A stretch of DNA of 64,000 bases from Dysosmobacter welbionis. GTDB taxonomy: Bacteria; Bacillota; Clostridia; Oscillospirales; Oscillospiraceae. Location: the NCBI RefSeq assembly GCF_005121165.3, contig NZ_CP034413.3, forward strand, positions 1,736,001 to 1,800,000, written 5' to 3'. Positions 18,475-26,773 of this stretch are shown here, piece by piece. Below the pieces are notes generated by a model. That model was not told the DNA's origin. It made no database searches and saw only the letters and a program-made list of their open reading frames with translations. Position numbers and translations under genes: made by a program. Position 1 is the first letter of the stretch. The number at the start of each line of letters is the position of its first letter.

Positions 18475-20010
18475 ATGAATGAACATGAAAAAGCCCTGCC
18501 GGCGGGAGGGCCGGCGAAGCTTACGCAAAATGCGGTGAAAATTTATGTGATCTCCTCCCGAGAGCGACTGCTTCTGCCGCTGGCCTTCTGCTTCTGTCTT
18601 CTGCTGGTGAACACGCTGCTTTGGAGCGGCCCCACCGCGGGACTGACCGCCTCCGTCTGCGTCTGGTACGGCCTGCTGGGGCTCTATCTGGGCCGCCCCC
18701 TGCTGAACACCTGGGAGAGCCGCGTTCTGCTGGCGGTGAATCTGGCCCTGGCCGCCACGCTGGCCCTGGGGTCCAACTGGTATTTCCGGGCGTGGAATCT
18801 GCTGGCCCTGCTGGCCCTGCTGCCCGTCCACGCCATCGGCCTCTCCGGCGGACAATTTCTGCCCTGGTGGCGTCCCTCCATGCTGTGGGAGCGGCTCTGT
18901 TTGCTGCTGTGGGGCCTCTTCGGCCATCTGGGGGCAGCATTGGCCACCGCCTGGCCTCAGAAAAAGGACGGCGCCGCCCGGCGGGTCCTGCCCCTGCTGC
19001 TGGGAGCGGCCGGCGCCCTGGCTCTGCTGGCGGTCCTGGTGCCCGTTCTGGCCTCCGCCGACGCGCTGTTCGCCGCCGCCACGGCGGACCTGCGGGCCTT
19101 TGTCTCCCTCCACTTCACGGACGCGGTCTGGAAGGCCCTGCTGGCCAGCGTCATGACCCCCTTCCTCTTCGGTCTGCTGTACAGTCTCCGCCGCCCCACA
19201 CCCCTGAAACGGACCGGAGCCGCAGCCCGCGGCGGGGTAGACGGCCTGGGCTTCGCCATCGTGCTGGCGGCGGTGGCGGCGCTGTACCTGCTGTTCCTGG
19301 GCGTCCAATCCGCCGGACTCTTCGGCGGAGCTGAGTACCTGGCCCAAAAGGGCCTTTCCTATGCCGAGTGGGCCCGGAGCGGTTTCTTCCAGATGGTGGG
19401 GGTGACAGTGGTGAACCTGACGCTTCTGCTGGCTGCGGTCCAGTGGTCCCGCCGGGAGGGCGGCGCTTGGCGGGCAGTCCGGCTCCTCTCCGCCCTGCTG
19501 ACAGCGGAGAGCCTGCTCCTGCTCCTCTCTGCCGCCTGGCGGATGACGCTGTATGTGGATGTGTACGGCCTGTCCTTCAAGCGCTGCATGACCTACTGGG
19601 GCATGGGGATGATGGCGGCCTTTCTGCTGGCTGCGGCCTGGAAGGTGTGGCGGCCAGACTTCCGGTTCTGTCGGGTGGTGTTTCCCCTGGCCCTGGCGGG
19701 GTGGCTGGTCATCAACTGCGTGCCGGTGGACTACCTGGTGGCAAAGGATCAGGTGGACCGCTACCTCTCCGGGGAGAGCGGGGTGCTGGACGCGGAGTAC
19801 CTGCTCTATGACCTCTCCTATGACACCCTGTCCCAGCTGGAGCGGCTGGACGGAGACATGGTCTGCACAGCGTATGGGGACTGGGACGCCATCGGTACGG
19901 CCCGCCTGTCCATCTTATTGAAACAGCGGCGGCAGGAGGCCCGGACAGACTGCGCCGACTGGCGGACCTGGAGCCTCTCGGCCTGGCTGGCCAGCCGGGG
20001 CGACGCGTAA
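18475..20010 (+). CDS. DUF4173/DUF4153-like polytopic membrane protein
   Basis: A 511-residue protein with about eleven membrane helices and a hydrophilic C-terminal domain (about 430-511). The central YAEWARSGFFQMVGVTVVNL motif is typical of the DUF4173 family, as far as I recall it. AAAGGAG precedes ATG at 18475. It leads a four-gene operon with a lipoprotein and two small single-helix proteins, all tightly spaced. Function unknown; an envelope role is inferred from the neighbours. Confidence 0.75.
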   Translation: MNEHEKALPAGGPAKLTQNAVKIYVISSRERLLLPLAFCFCLLLVNTLLWSGPTAGLTASVCVWYGLLGLYLGRPLLNTWESRVLLAVNLALAATLALGSNWYFRAWNLLALLALLPVHAIGLSGGQFLPWWRPSMLWERLCLLLWGLFGHLGAALATAWPQKKDGAARRVLPLLLGAAGALALLAVLVPVLASADALFAAATADLRAFVSLHFTDAVWKALLASVMTPFLFGLLYSLRRPTPLKRTGAAARGGVDGLGFAIVLAAVAALYLLFLGVQSAGLFGGAEYLAQKGLSYAEWARSGFFQMVGVTVVNLTLLLAAVQWSRREGGAWRAVRLLSALLTAESLLLLLSAAWRMTLYVDVYGLSFKRCMTYWGMGMMAAFLLAAAWKVWRPDFRFCRVVFPLALAGWLVINCVPVDYLVAKDQVDRYLSGESGVLDAEYLLYDLSYDTLSQLERLDGDMVCTAYGDWDAIGTARLSILLKQRRQEARTDCADWRTWSLSAWLASRGDA

Positions 20011-20021
20011 GGGGTCCGGGC

Positions 20022-20441
20022 ATGAAGCGCTATCTGCGGCTGGCCGCCTGGTGCCTGGGGCTTGCGCTGGCCGTAACAGCCTGCGGCAGGGCGGGCCGGA
20101 TCGTCCTCCCGGAGGCGGCGGAGGTCACTGCCATCCGGGTAACGGCAGGAGATGCGGTGACGCTCCACACGGACCGGGACTGGATCGGAGAATTTCTCCA
20201 ACAGGCGGCAGAGGCTGTCTCCACCGGCATGGAGAGCGTGCAGGACGCGCCGGACCAAACCGGTGCGGTAAAGGTGGAGCTGGGCACCGGCGAGACGCCG
20301 GACTGGAGCGTTCTGTACGTCTACGAAGCGGACGGCATCTGCTGTTTGGAGCAGCCCTATACGGGCATCTACCAGGGGGACGAGGCACTCTGGACAGTTC
20401 TGGCGGCTGACGCCGCGCCGGAGGGGAGGAATCCACAGTGA
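20022..20441 (+). CDS. Small lipoprotein
   Basis: A 139-residue protein with a lipoprotein signal: basic start, hydrophobic core and lipobox LAVTAC with the modified Cys near residue 23. The mature part is short and acidic, with no recognised domain. It follows the DUF4173-like gene by 11 bases, and its stop overlaps the GTG start of the next gene (GTGA). Confidence 0.75.
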   Translation: MKRYLRLAAWCLGLALAVTACGRAGRIVLPEAAEVTAIRVTAGDAVTLHTDRDWIGEFLQQAAEAVSTGMESVQDAPDQTGAVKVELGTGETPDWSVLYVYEADGICCLEQPYTGIYQGDEALWTVLAADAAPEGRNPQ

Positions 20442-20611
20442 ACAGGCCGTCGGCCGGTTGGATCGTGTGCCTGCTGCTCTGCGGCATGTTGATCGCCGGG
20501 GTGTTCTATCTGATCGGCTACAAGGCCGCCTATGACCGGATGGAAAACACCGTGCCGTCCACGGTGGAGGTCTCAGTTGCATGGCAGAAGGTGAGTCCAT
20601 GTGGAAGCTGA
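20438..20611 (+). CDS. Short single-helix membrane protein
   Basis: A 57-codon gene with GTG start at 20438, preceded by GGAGGGGAGG and overlapping the lipoprotein stop. It encodes one membrane helix (WIVCLLLCGMLIAGVFYLIG) and a short tail. Its 3' end overlaps the next gene. The ribosome-binding site and the coupled overlap make it likely real despite its size. Confidence 0.6.
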   Translation: MNRPSAGWIVCLLLCGMLIAGVFYLIGYKAAYDRMENTVPSTVEVSVAWQKVSPCGS

Positions 20612-21039
20612 TGGGCGGGCTGCTGGCACTGCCGGTCCTGCTGGTTCTGTCGGTCCTGATGATCTTCTGGGGCAGCGGCGATTATGTCAGAACCGTTCAG
20701 CTCAACTGGGAGCTGGAGCTCCCCGCCAGCGAGGGCTGTCTGTATGAGACCGACAGCGGCGCCAGCTTTAGCGGGGACGGGGAGCGGTATCACGTCCTGG
20801 CATACGCGGACGACAGCGGGCTGGAGGAAACCCTGACAGAGGAAGCTACGCCGGTCAGGTCCGCAGAAGTGCCAGTGACCGAAATCCTGGATCTGCTGGC
20901 CGTTCCGGCGGACCAGCGGCCCGATTTTTCGGACTGCCGCGGCTTCACGGCGGCGCACCCAACGGATGAACGCAACCGGCTGTACCTGCTGGTAAACAGC
21001 GCAGGTACCCGGCTGTATGTGGTGGAGTGCTTTTTTTGA
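20581..21039 (+). CDS. Exported or single-pass membrane protein of unknown function
   Basis: A 152-residue protein with an N-terminal hydrophobic helix (LMGGLLALPVLLVLSVLMIF) and an extracellular acidic domain without a known fold. Two starts are possible: ATG at 20581 with GGAGGT ten bases upstream, or ATG at 20599 with AAGGTG. I prefer the first. It is the last gene of the operon starting at 18475. Confidence 0.65.
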   Translation: MAEGESMWKLMGGLLALPVLLVLSVLMIFWGSGDYVRTVQLNWELELPASEGCLYETDSGASFSGDGERYHVLAYADDSGLEETLTEEATPVRSAEVPVTEILDLLAVPADQRPDFSDCRGFTAAHPTDERNRLYLLVNSAGTRLYVVECFF

Positions 21040-21049
21040 GCAGAAAAAC

Positions 21050-21081
21050 AGCGGCGGCCATGGGTTTCCATGGCCGCCGCT
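21050..21081. terminator. Hairpin terminator, mainly for the minus-strand zinc-ribbon gene
   Basis: A 14-bp perfect stem (21050-21063 with 21068-21081). On the - strand it is followed by GTTTTT; on the + strand the T run is weaker. It separates convergent genes. Confidence 0.8.
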
Positions 21082-21093
21082 TGGCGGTTTCGC

Positions 21094-21518
21094 TTATTCC
21101 TCATCTCGGCCGTGGCCGCACCAGGGACAGACCGGCTGTGCTGCCGGAAACCATTTTCCGCACCAGGGGCAGGGCTGATCCCGCCGGGTCCCGCACAGGG
21201 GGCAAAAGGCATCGTCACGGGGATGCTCCTTGCCGCAGACCGGGCATTTGACCAGCTCCCCCGTACCGGGAACGTAGAAGGCGGCGGTGTCCACGTCTGT
21301 TGGTTCCGGCTCCACCGGCACATGTTTTTTCGGCTGAGGGAGAAAGTTGGTGCGGAAAAAGGCCAGTCTTCCACAGGCGGGGCAGCTGTATATATCCACC
21401 TCAATCCAGTCGGTGACGGAGGCAAAAAGGCCCGTCAGAGCCAGGCGCCTGCCCGCCTGCCAGAGGTCCATCTGCCCCCCCCGCACTGGGGGCAACCCAC
21501 CGGCGTGTTCGGATTCAT
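21094..21518 (-). CDS. Multi-zinc-ribbon protein, frame broken at 21475-21482
   Basis: A small protein with several CxxC knuckles. ATG at 21518 with GGAGGT upstream encodes MNPNTPVGCPQCGG. The frame is then lost in a G8 run (21475-21482 on the other strand); one more G continues it as GQMDLWQAGRRLALTGLF to 21094, about 141 residues. CPQCG, CPACGR, CPVCGK/CPLCGTR and CPWCGK/CPWCGHG are visible, five pairs in all. Such proteins bind zinc and often act as adaptors; no partner is evident. It follows the nucleotidyltransferase gene by 19 bases. Confidence 0.75.
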
Positions 21519-21537
21519 CTCCCGCACCTCCGCATGC

Positions 21538-22455
21538 TCACATCCGCAGGCTCTCCGGATAATCTCCCCTGGCATGGAGCTTGCGGAGCTCCTCCGCCAC
21601 GATCTCCCGGTCCTCATGGTAGGTCATGCCGAACCACTTGTCCGCGGAGTGAAGGACGGACACCTCCAGCGCGCCCTTTTGCAGCTGATCCCCCACCATC
21701 ACCGGCAGCAGGCACTCGGCCTTGATATTTTCCCCGGCCTCCGTGCGGAGGAAGTTTTCAAAGTACTCCCGCAGGGCGGGGAAGATGCTGGGGGCAAACC
21801 CCCAGAAGTTCATGGACACCACCGTCTCCGGGGACAGGTCCGTGCCCTCCGCCAGATCCCGCAGCGTGCCGTCGGGATACAGCTGGATCTTCAGTGCCTC
21901 CCGGACGGAGCGGAGCTTTCCGTCCTCCACCGCGCACACGCCGCGGGACACCGTGCCGTGGAGGCTGGCGGTATTCTTCAGCAGATACCCCACCATGGTG
22001 GCCTTTCCCGTCTCAGGCAGCTTCACCAGCTCGTCATAGATGGTGCGGTAGGCGTCAATGCCGTAATAGTCGTCGGCATTGATGACGCAGAAGGGCTCGT
22101 GCACCACATCCGCCGCGCACAGCAGGGCATGGACCGTGCCGAAGGGCTTGGTCCGCTCCGGCGGAATCCGGTAGAAGTCCGGCACGGAGGTAAAGTCCTG
22201 AAAGACATAGGCCACCTCCACCGGCGTGCCGTCCAGTGCGGTCTTCCTCGCCAGATAATCCCCGCACAGGCGGCGCATCATCTCCTCCATCTCCGGCTTG
22301 ATGATGAACACCACCTTGCTGAACCCCGCCCGGAGGGCGTCGTAGATGGAGTACTCCATCAGGATCTCGTTGTGGGGCCCGATGCCGTCCACCTGCTTGC
22401 TGCCGCCGTAGCGGGACCCAAGGCCCGCCGCCATGATGACCAGTGAGACTTTCAT
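21538..22455 (-). CDS. Sugar nucleotidyltransferase (NTP-transferase family)
   Basis: A 305-residue GT-A fold nucleotidyltransferase. The N-terminal signature MAAGLGSRYGGSKQ carries the Gly-rich loop and activating Lys. NADDYYG supplies the metal-binding Asp. The family makes NDP-sugars from NTP and sugar-1-phosphate, but this branch may use another phosphorylated alcohol. It is divergent from the Fur-family gene, with 166 bases between them, and the zinc-ribbon gene follows it. Confidence 0.85.
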   Translation of the reverse strand: MKVSLVIMAAGLGSRYGGSKQVDGIGPHNEILMEYSIYDALRAGFSKVVFIIKPEMEEMMRRLCGDYLARKTALDGTPVEVAYVFQDFTSVPDFYRIPPERTKPFGTVHALLCAADVVHEPFCVINADDYYGIDAYRTIYDELVKLPETGKATMVGYLLKNTASLHGTVSRGVCAVEDGKLRSVREALKIQLYPDGTLRDLAEGTDLSPETVVSMNFWGFAPSIFPALREYFENFLRTEAGENIKAECLLPVMVGDQLQKGALEVSVLHSADKWFGMTYHEDREIVAEELRKLHARGDYPESLRM

Positions 22456-22553
22456 TTGCTTCTCTCCTAAAGTTTTTGTGAATTTGCGCCTTGTTGCGCA
22501 ACCATACGCTGTTCTTTTACCATACCCTATTTGCCGGATTTTTGCAACTGCTC

Positions 22554-22603
22554 TTGACTTTTTTCCTCTGCGGTCTATAATATGAAAACGATAATCATTT
22601 TCA
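22554..22603 (+). promoter_or_regulatory. Promoter and Fur-family operator of the metal uptake operon
   Basis: TTGACT (22554-22559) and TATAAT (22576-22581) are 16 bases apart. Directly downstream lies a 21-base imperfect palindrome (22583-22603) of form 10-1-10 with nine of ten pairs matched, of Fur/Zur-box type. A repressor bound here would block RNA polymerase, so the operon is probably autoregulated by metal. Confidence 0.85.
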
Positions 22604-22621
22604 GATTAAAGGAGGCATTGG

Positions 22622-23041
22622 ATGCCATACAGCACCAAACAGCACCAGGCGGTGCTCCGCTGCCTGGAGGCCCGGGGCGAGACCGCCTGCACCGCCGCCG
22701 AACTGGCGGAGGACCTGCGTCGGGAGGGCTGCCCGGTGGGCCTGGCCACCATCTACCGCCAGCTGGAAAAGCTGGAGGCCGCCGGGGCGGTCCACAAGGT
22801 CAACACCGAGGAGGGCGCCCTGTACCAGTACTGCGGCCGCCAGTCCCAAGGCCACCGGGATTGCTTTCTTCTGAAGTGTGAGCGCTGCGGCCGCATCCGC
22901 CATGTGGACTGTACCCGCCTGCAGAACCTGTACGACCACCTGGAGCGGGAGCACCACTTCCGCATCGATCCCCGGGGGACGCTGTTTTCCGGGGTGTGCG
23001 ACGTCTGCGCCGGAGAGGAGGACCACCATGGAGCCCAATGA
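22622..23041 (+). CDS. Fur-family metalloregulator (Zur/Fur/PerR type)
   Basis: A 139-residue Fur-family repressor. It has a winged helix-turn-helix (LATIYRQLEKLEAAGAVHKV), a HRDCFLLKCERCGRI segment with the first structural-zinc CxxC, and CDVCAGEE with the second. GGAGG precedes ATG at 22622. It is the first gene of an operon with a ZnuC/ZnuB-like pair, which favours zinc (Zur) or manganese, but the sequence alone does not settle the metal. Confidence 0.9.
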   Translation: MPYSTKQHQAVLRCLEARGETACTAAELAEDLRREGCPVGLATIYRQLEKLEAAGAVHKVNTEEGALYQYCGRQSQGHRDCFLLKCERCGRIRHVDCTRLQNLYDHLEREHHFRIDPRGTLFSGVCDVCAGEEDHHGAQ

Positions 23042-23741
23042 GCTGATCGTCTGCCGGGACGCGTCCCTGGGGTATGAGGGTCAGAGCGTCCTGGCCCACC
23101 TGGATCTCACCATCCGGGCGGGGGACTACCTGTGCATCGTGGGGGACAACGGCTCCGGCAAGTCCACGTTGCTGCGGGGCCTGCTGGGGCTCCTCTCCCC
23201 CCAGTCCGGGGAGATTCTCCGGGCGCCGGAACTGCGGCAGGGAGCCGTGGGCTATCTGCCCCAGCAGACCCGGGCCCAGCGGGACTTCCCGGCCACGGTG
23301 TATGAAGTGGTCCTCTCGGGCTGCCTGAACCAGAAGGGGCTGCGGTTCTTCTACACCGCCGCCCAGAAGTCCGCGGCATTGATGAACATGGGCAAGCTGG
23401 GGATTCTGGAGCTGAAGGACCAGAGCTACCGGGATCTCTCCGGCGGCCAGCAGCAGCGGGTGCTGCTGGCCCGGGCCCTGTGTGCCGCCCGCAGCCTGCT
23501 GATCCTGGACGAGCCCATTACCGGCCTGGACCCCGCCGCGGCCCAGGATCTGTACAAGACCCTCTCCTACCTGAACCGGAAGGAGGGCATGGCGGTGGTG
23601 ATGGTGACCCACGATCTGAGGGCCGCCCTGCGCAGCGCCCGGACGGTGCTGCACATCGGCCACAGCAGCTACTTTTTAGGCACAGTCAAAGACTATCTGG
23701 CCTCCCCCCAGGGGCGGCGGTTTCGGGAGGTGGAGGAATGA
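23028..23741 (+). CDS. Metal ABC transporter ATP-binding protein (ZnuC-like)
   Basis: A 237-residue ABC ATPase energising metal import. Walker A is GDNGSGKST, the signature LSGGQQQRVLLARAL, Walker B LLILDEP, and the switch His is in VTHD. ATG at 23028 has GAGGAGG and overlaps the end of the regulator gene by 14 bases. The stop overlaps the permease start (ATGA), so regulator, ATPase and permease are translationally linked. Confidence 0.92.
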   Translation: MEPNELIVCRDASLGYEGQSVLAHLDLTIRAGDYLCIVGDNGSGKSTLLRGLLGLLSPQSGEILRAPELRQGAVGYLPQQTRAQRDFPATVYEVVLSGCLNQKGLRFFYTAAQKSAALMNMGKLGILELKDQSYRDLSGGQQQRVLLARALCAARSLLILDEPITGLDPAAAQDLYKTLSYLNRKEGMAVVMVTHDLRAALRSARTVLHIGHSSYFLGTVKDYLASPQGRRFREVEE

Positions 23742-24550
23742 GCCTGACCTTGATGCTGACCTATCCCTTTATGCAGCGGGCCCTGATCGCCGGGACGCTG
23801 GTAAGCCTCTGCGCCGCGCTGCTGGGAGTCCCCCTGGTACTGAAGCGGTACTCCATGATCGGCGATGGCCTCAGCCACGTCTCCTTCGGCGCCCTGGCCA
23901 TCGCCGTGGCCCTGGGGTTCACTCCCCTCTACTTCTCCATCCCCGTGGTGATCCTCGCGGCGTTCTTCCTGCTGCGGCTGGCCACCAATCCCCGCTGGAA
24001 CAGCGACGCGGCCATCGCCGTCATGAGTGCGTCGGCCCTGGCCGTCGGCATCATCGTCATCTCCCGCACCAGCGGCATGACCACGGATGTGGACAACTAC
24101 ATGTTCGGCAGCGTCCTGGCCATGACGTGGGCGGATGTGGCCCTGTCTGCGGTACTGTCCCTTGCGGTGCTGGCCCTGTTCGTGCTGTTCTACCACAAGC
24201 TCTTCGCCGTGACGTTCGATGAGAGCTTCTCCCGGGCCACGGGGCTGCGGGTGGACTGGTACAACACCCTGCTGGCCATTCTCACCGCCCTGACCATCGT
24301 GCTGGGGATGCGGATGATGGGTGCCATGCTGATCTCCTCCCTGGTGATCTTCCCGGCGCTGACGGCCATGCGGCTGTTCAAGAGCTTCCGGGGCGTGGTG
24401 GTATGTGCCGCCGTTACGTCGGTGTGCTGCTTCTGCGCGGGACTCATGGCCTCCTGGACGCTGTCCACGCCGGTGGGAGCCTCTGTGGTGGCGGCAAATC
24501 TCGCGCTGTTTCTGCTCTCCTGTGCTGCCGGCTGGCTGCGCAGGCGCTGA
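23738..24550 (+). CDS. Metal ABC transporter permease (ZnuB/MntB family)
   Basis: A 270-residue permease with about eight membrane helices. The family segment KRYSMIGDGLSHVSFGALAI and the GMRMMGAMLISSLVIFPAL loop are present. It is the channel of a zinc/manganese/iron importer with the preceding ATPase. No substrate-binding lipoprotein (ZnuA type) is in the operon or window; it must be encoded elsewhere. Confidence 0.92.
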   Translation: MSLTLMLTYPFMQRALIAGTLVSLCAALLGVPLVLKRYSMIGDGLSHVSFGALAIAVALGFTPLYFSIPVVILAAFFLLRLATNPRWNSDAAIAVMSASALAVGIIVISRTSGMTTDVDNYMFGSVLAMTWADVALSAVLSLAVLALFVLFYHKLFAVTFDESFSRATGLRVDWYNTLLAILTALTIVLGMRMMGAMLISSLVIFPALTAMRLFKSFRGVVVCAAVTSVCCFCAGLMASWTLSTPVGASVVAANLALFLLSCAAGWLRRR

Positions 24551-24551
24551 A

Positions 24552-24597
24552 AACCGCCGGATCTGCGGCTGTGCCGTATATCCGGCGGATTTTTTTA
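24552..24597 (+). terminator. Terminator of the metal uptake operon
   Basis: CCGCCGGAT (24554-24562) pairs with ATCCGGCGG (24580-24588), followed by seven T residues. Confidence 0.85.
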
Positions 24598-24630
24598 TAC
24601 AATATTAGAAAAGAATCTGGCAGAAAAGGC

Positions 24631-24659
24631 TTGCGCTTTTCCAGTATCTGTGCTATGAT
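24631..24659 (+). promoter_or_regulatory. Predicted promoter of the rimP-ribF operon
   Basis: TTGCGC (24631-24636) and TATGAT (24654-24659) with 17-base spacing. The leader downstream contains an attenuator-like hairpin. Confidence 0.55.
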
Positions 24660-24686
24660 GCGTATGTTAGAAGAGTAAGGTATGTG

Positions 24687-24713
24687 GAGTGGGCTGCGGG
24701 GTCCGCTCTTTTT
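24687..24713 (+). promoter_or_regulatory. Attenuator-like hairpin in the rimP leader
   Basis: GAGTGGGC (24687-24694) can pair with GTCCGCTC (24701-24708, two wobble pairs), followed by TTTTT. A short stem with a U run close to the promoter and ahead of rimP-nusA suggests premature termination, a form of nusA operon feedback known in bacteria. The mechanism here is inferred. Confidence 0.5.
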
Positions 24714-24772
24714 CTTGACCTTTTTCGGTCAGGCAAACTCTGCTTAAACTTCCAAAAGAAGGGAGTCCTCCC

Positions 24773-25234
24773 ATGAAAAAGATCACTGAACTGACCGCGG
24801 AACTGGCCGCTCCCGCTATCGCGGAACAGGGCTGCACCCTCTGGGACGTGGAGTACGTCAAGGAGGCCGGCACCTGGTATCTGCGCATTCTGCTGGACAA
24901 AGAGGGCGGCGTGGACATTCTGGATTGTGAGGAGATCTCCCGGAAGGTCAGCGACCTGCTGGACAAGGCCGACCCCATCGAGGGCAGCTACACCCTGGAG
25001 GTGGGCTCCGCCGGTGCCGAGCGGGCGCTGAAGCGGCCCTCCGATTTTCAGCAGTTTCTGGGCAGCCCCGTGCTGGTGAAGCTGTACCGGGCCCGGGAGG
25101 GCCGGAAGGAGTTTGCCGGCTATCTGAAGGGCTATGACGAGGCCACCGGCGATGTCACCGTCACCGTGGGCAGCCAGGATCTGGTCTTCCCCAAGAAGGA
25201 GACTGCCCTTATCCGCCTGCGGGTGGAATTTTAA
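24773..25234 (+). CDS. rimP: Ribosome maturation factor RimP
   Basis: A 153-residue protein assisting 30S subunit maturation. The N-terminal domain includes GCTLWDVEYVKEAGTWYLRI and CEEISRKVSDLLD; the SH3-like C-terminal domain follows (KLYRAREGRKEFAGYLKG). Length is typical. First gene of the conserved rimP-nusA-ylxR-ylxQ-infB operon. Confidence 0.95.
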   Translation: MKKITELTAELAAPAIAEQGCTLWDVEYVKEAGTWYLRILLDKEGGVDILDCEEISRKVSDLLDKADPIEGSYTLEVGSAGAERALKRPSDFQQFLGSPVLVKLYRAREGRKEFAGYLKGYDEATGDVTVTVGSQDLVFPKKETALIRLRVEF

Positions 25235-25285
25235 CCAATCACCGTCCCGACAAGACGTATTTTATCAACAAGGAGAATCAGCAAC

Positions 25286-26461
25286 ATGAAAGGCAAAAAG
25301 CAGAAGGAGCCCGTAGGCTTCAATCCCGCGGAAATCTTCGCGGCACTGGCTCTGCTGGAGAAGGAGCGGGGCATCCCCCAGTCCTTCATGATGGAGAAGA
25401 TTGTCCAGGCCCTCACCACCGCCTACAAGCGGGACCACGCGGATGTGGAGAACGTCATCGTGGATGTGGACGAGGCACACCAGAACCTGAAGATGTTCGT
25501 CCAGAAAAACGTGGTGGAGGAAGAGGACTACGTGGACCCCGCCAACGAGATGCCCATTGAGGAGGCCAAGAGGCTCTCCGCCAAGTACGAGGTGGGCGAC
25601 ATCGTGAACATCCCTGTGGACACGGTGGAGTTCGGCCGCATCGCAGCAGGCAACGGCAAGCAGGTCATCATCCAGGGCCTGCGGGAGGCCGAGCGGGGCC
25701 AGGTGTATGATGAGTTCAACTCCAAGCAGCATGAGATCCTCACCGGCGTAGTCACCCGTGTGGATCCCCGCAACGGCAATGTGTCCCTGCGGATCGGCAC
25801 CGGCACCGACTCTACCGAGGCGCTGCTGATGGCCGGTGAGCAGGTCCCCGGCGAGGATCTGACCGAAGGCATGCATGTGAAGGTCTATGTGGTGGAGGTT
25901 CGCCGGTCCACCCGCGGGCCCCAGGTGCTGATCTCCCGGACCCATCCGGGCCTGGTGAAGCGCCTGTTCGAACTGGAGGTCCCCGAGATTTATGACGGCA
26001 CCGTGGAGGTGAAATCCATCGCCCGTGAAGCCGGCAGCCGCACCAAGATGGCCGTGTGGTCCAACGACGAGAACGTGGACCCCATCGGCGCCTGCGTGGG
26101 CCCCAAGGGCCAGCGTGTGGGCAGCATTGTGGAGGAGCTGCGGGGCGAGAAGATCGACATCGTCAAGTACAGCGAAGACCCGGCCCAGTTTATCGCCGCC
26201 GCCCTGGCGCCTGCCGACGTGGTGGATGTGTGGATGGCGGACGAGGGCAAGGCCTGCCGCGTCATCGTGCCGGATGACCAGTTGTCCCTGGCCATTGGCA
26301 AGGAGGGACAGAACGCCCGCCTGGCGGCCCGCCTCACCGGCTACAAAATCGACATCAAGCCGGAGAGCTATCACGACGAGGAAGAGCCCCCTGCCGGGGG
26401 CGCCCCGGAGGCCGCGGACACGGCGGAAGCGTCCGCTGTGGAGCCCGTGGACGCGGAGTAA
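25286..26461 (+). CDS. nusA: Transcription termination/antitermination protein NusA
   Basis: A 391-residue NusA. The N-terminal polymerase-binding domain is residues 1-125. The S1 domain (GVVTRVDPRNGNVSLRIG) is near 135-200, and KH1/KH2 (GACVGPKGQRVGSIVEEL, SLAIGKEGQNARLAARLTGY) near 230-345. As in other Gram-positives it lacks the acidic repeats of proteobacterial NusA; a short acidic tail is present instead. It modulates pausing and termination and may act on its own leader. Confidence 0.95.
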   Translation: MKGKKQKEPVGFNPAEIFAALALLEKERGIPQSFMMEKIVQALTTAYKRDHADVENVIVDVDEAHQNLKMFVQKNVVEEEDYVDPANEMPIEEAKRLSAKYEVGDIVNIPVDTVEFGRIAAGNGKQVIIQGLREAERGQVYDEFNSKQHEILTGVVTRVDPRNGNVSLRIGTGTDSTEALLMAGEQVPGEDLTEGMHVKVYVVEVRRSTRGPQVLISRTHPGLVKRLFELEVPEIYDGTVEVKSIAREAGSRTKMAVWSNDENVDPIGACVGPKGQRVGSIVEELRGEKIDIVKYSEDPAQFIAAALAPADVVDVWMADEGKACRVIVPDDQLSLAIGKEGQNARLAARLTGYKIDIKPESYHDEEEPPAGGAPEAADTAEASAVEPVDAE

Positions 26462-26491
26462 GATCAGTTTATCAGAAAGGCGGCCTATGAG

Positions 26492-26773
26492 ATGCCGAAA
26501 GTGAAGAAGATTCCCCAGCGGCAGTGCGTGGGCTGCCGGGAAATGAAGGATAAGAAGGCCTTGCTGCGGGTGGTCAAGGCCCCGGACGGCACCGTGTCCC
26601 TGGACTTCGGCGGCAAGAAGCCCGGGCGGGGCGCCTATGTGTGCCACGACGTGGCCTGCCTGCAGAAGGCCCGGAAAACCCGGGCCCTGGAACGGGCCTT
26701 TGACACCGCCATCCCGCCGGAGGTCTACGACGCCATGGAGGCAGAACTGCGAGGTGCGGATGGACCGGCTTAA
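26492..26773 (+). CDS. ylxR: YlxR/RnpM-family RNA-binding protein
   Basis: A 93-residue protein with QRQCVGCREMKDKKALLRVV, then GRGAYVCHD and CLQKA, the standard YlxR signature. Related proteins bind RNA, and the B. subtilis member modulates RNase P. Its 3' end overlaps the next gene by 14 bases. Confidence 0.9.
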   Translation: MPKVKKIPQRQCVGCREMKDKKALLRVVKAPDGTVSLDFGGKKPGRGAYVCHDVACLQKARKTRALERAFDTAIPPEVYDAMEAELRGADGPA

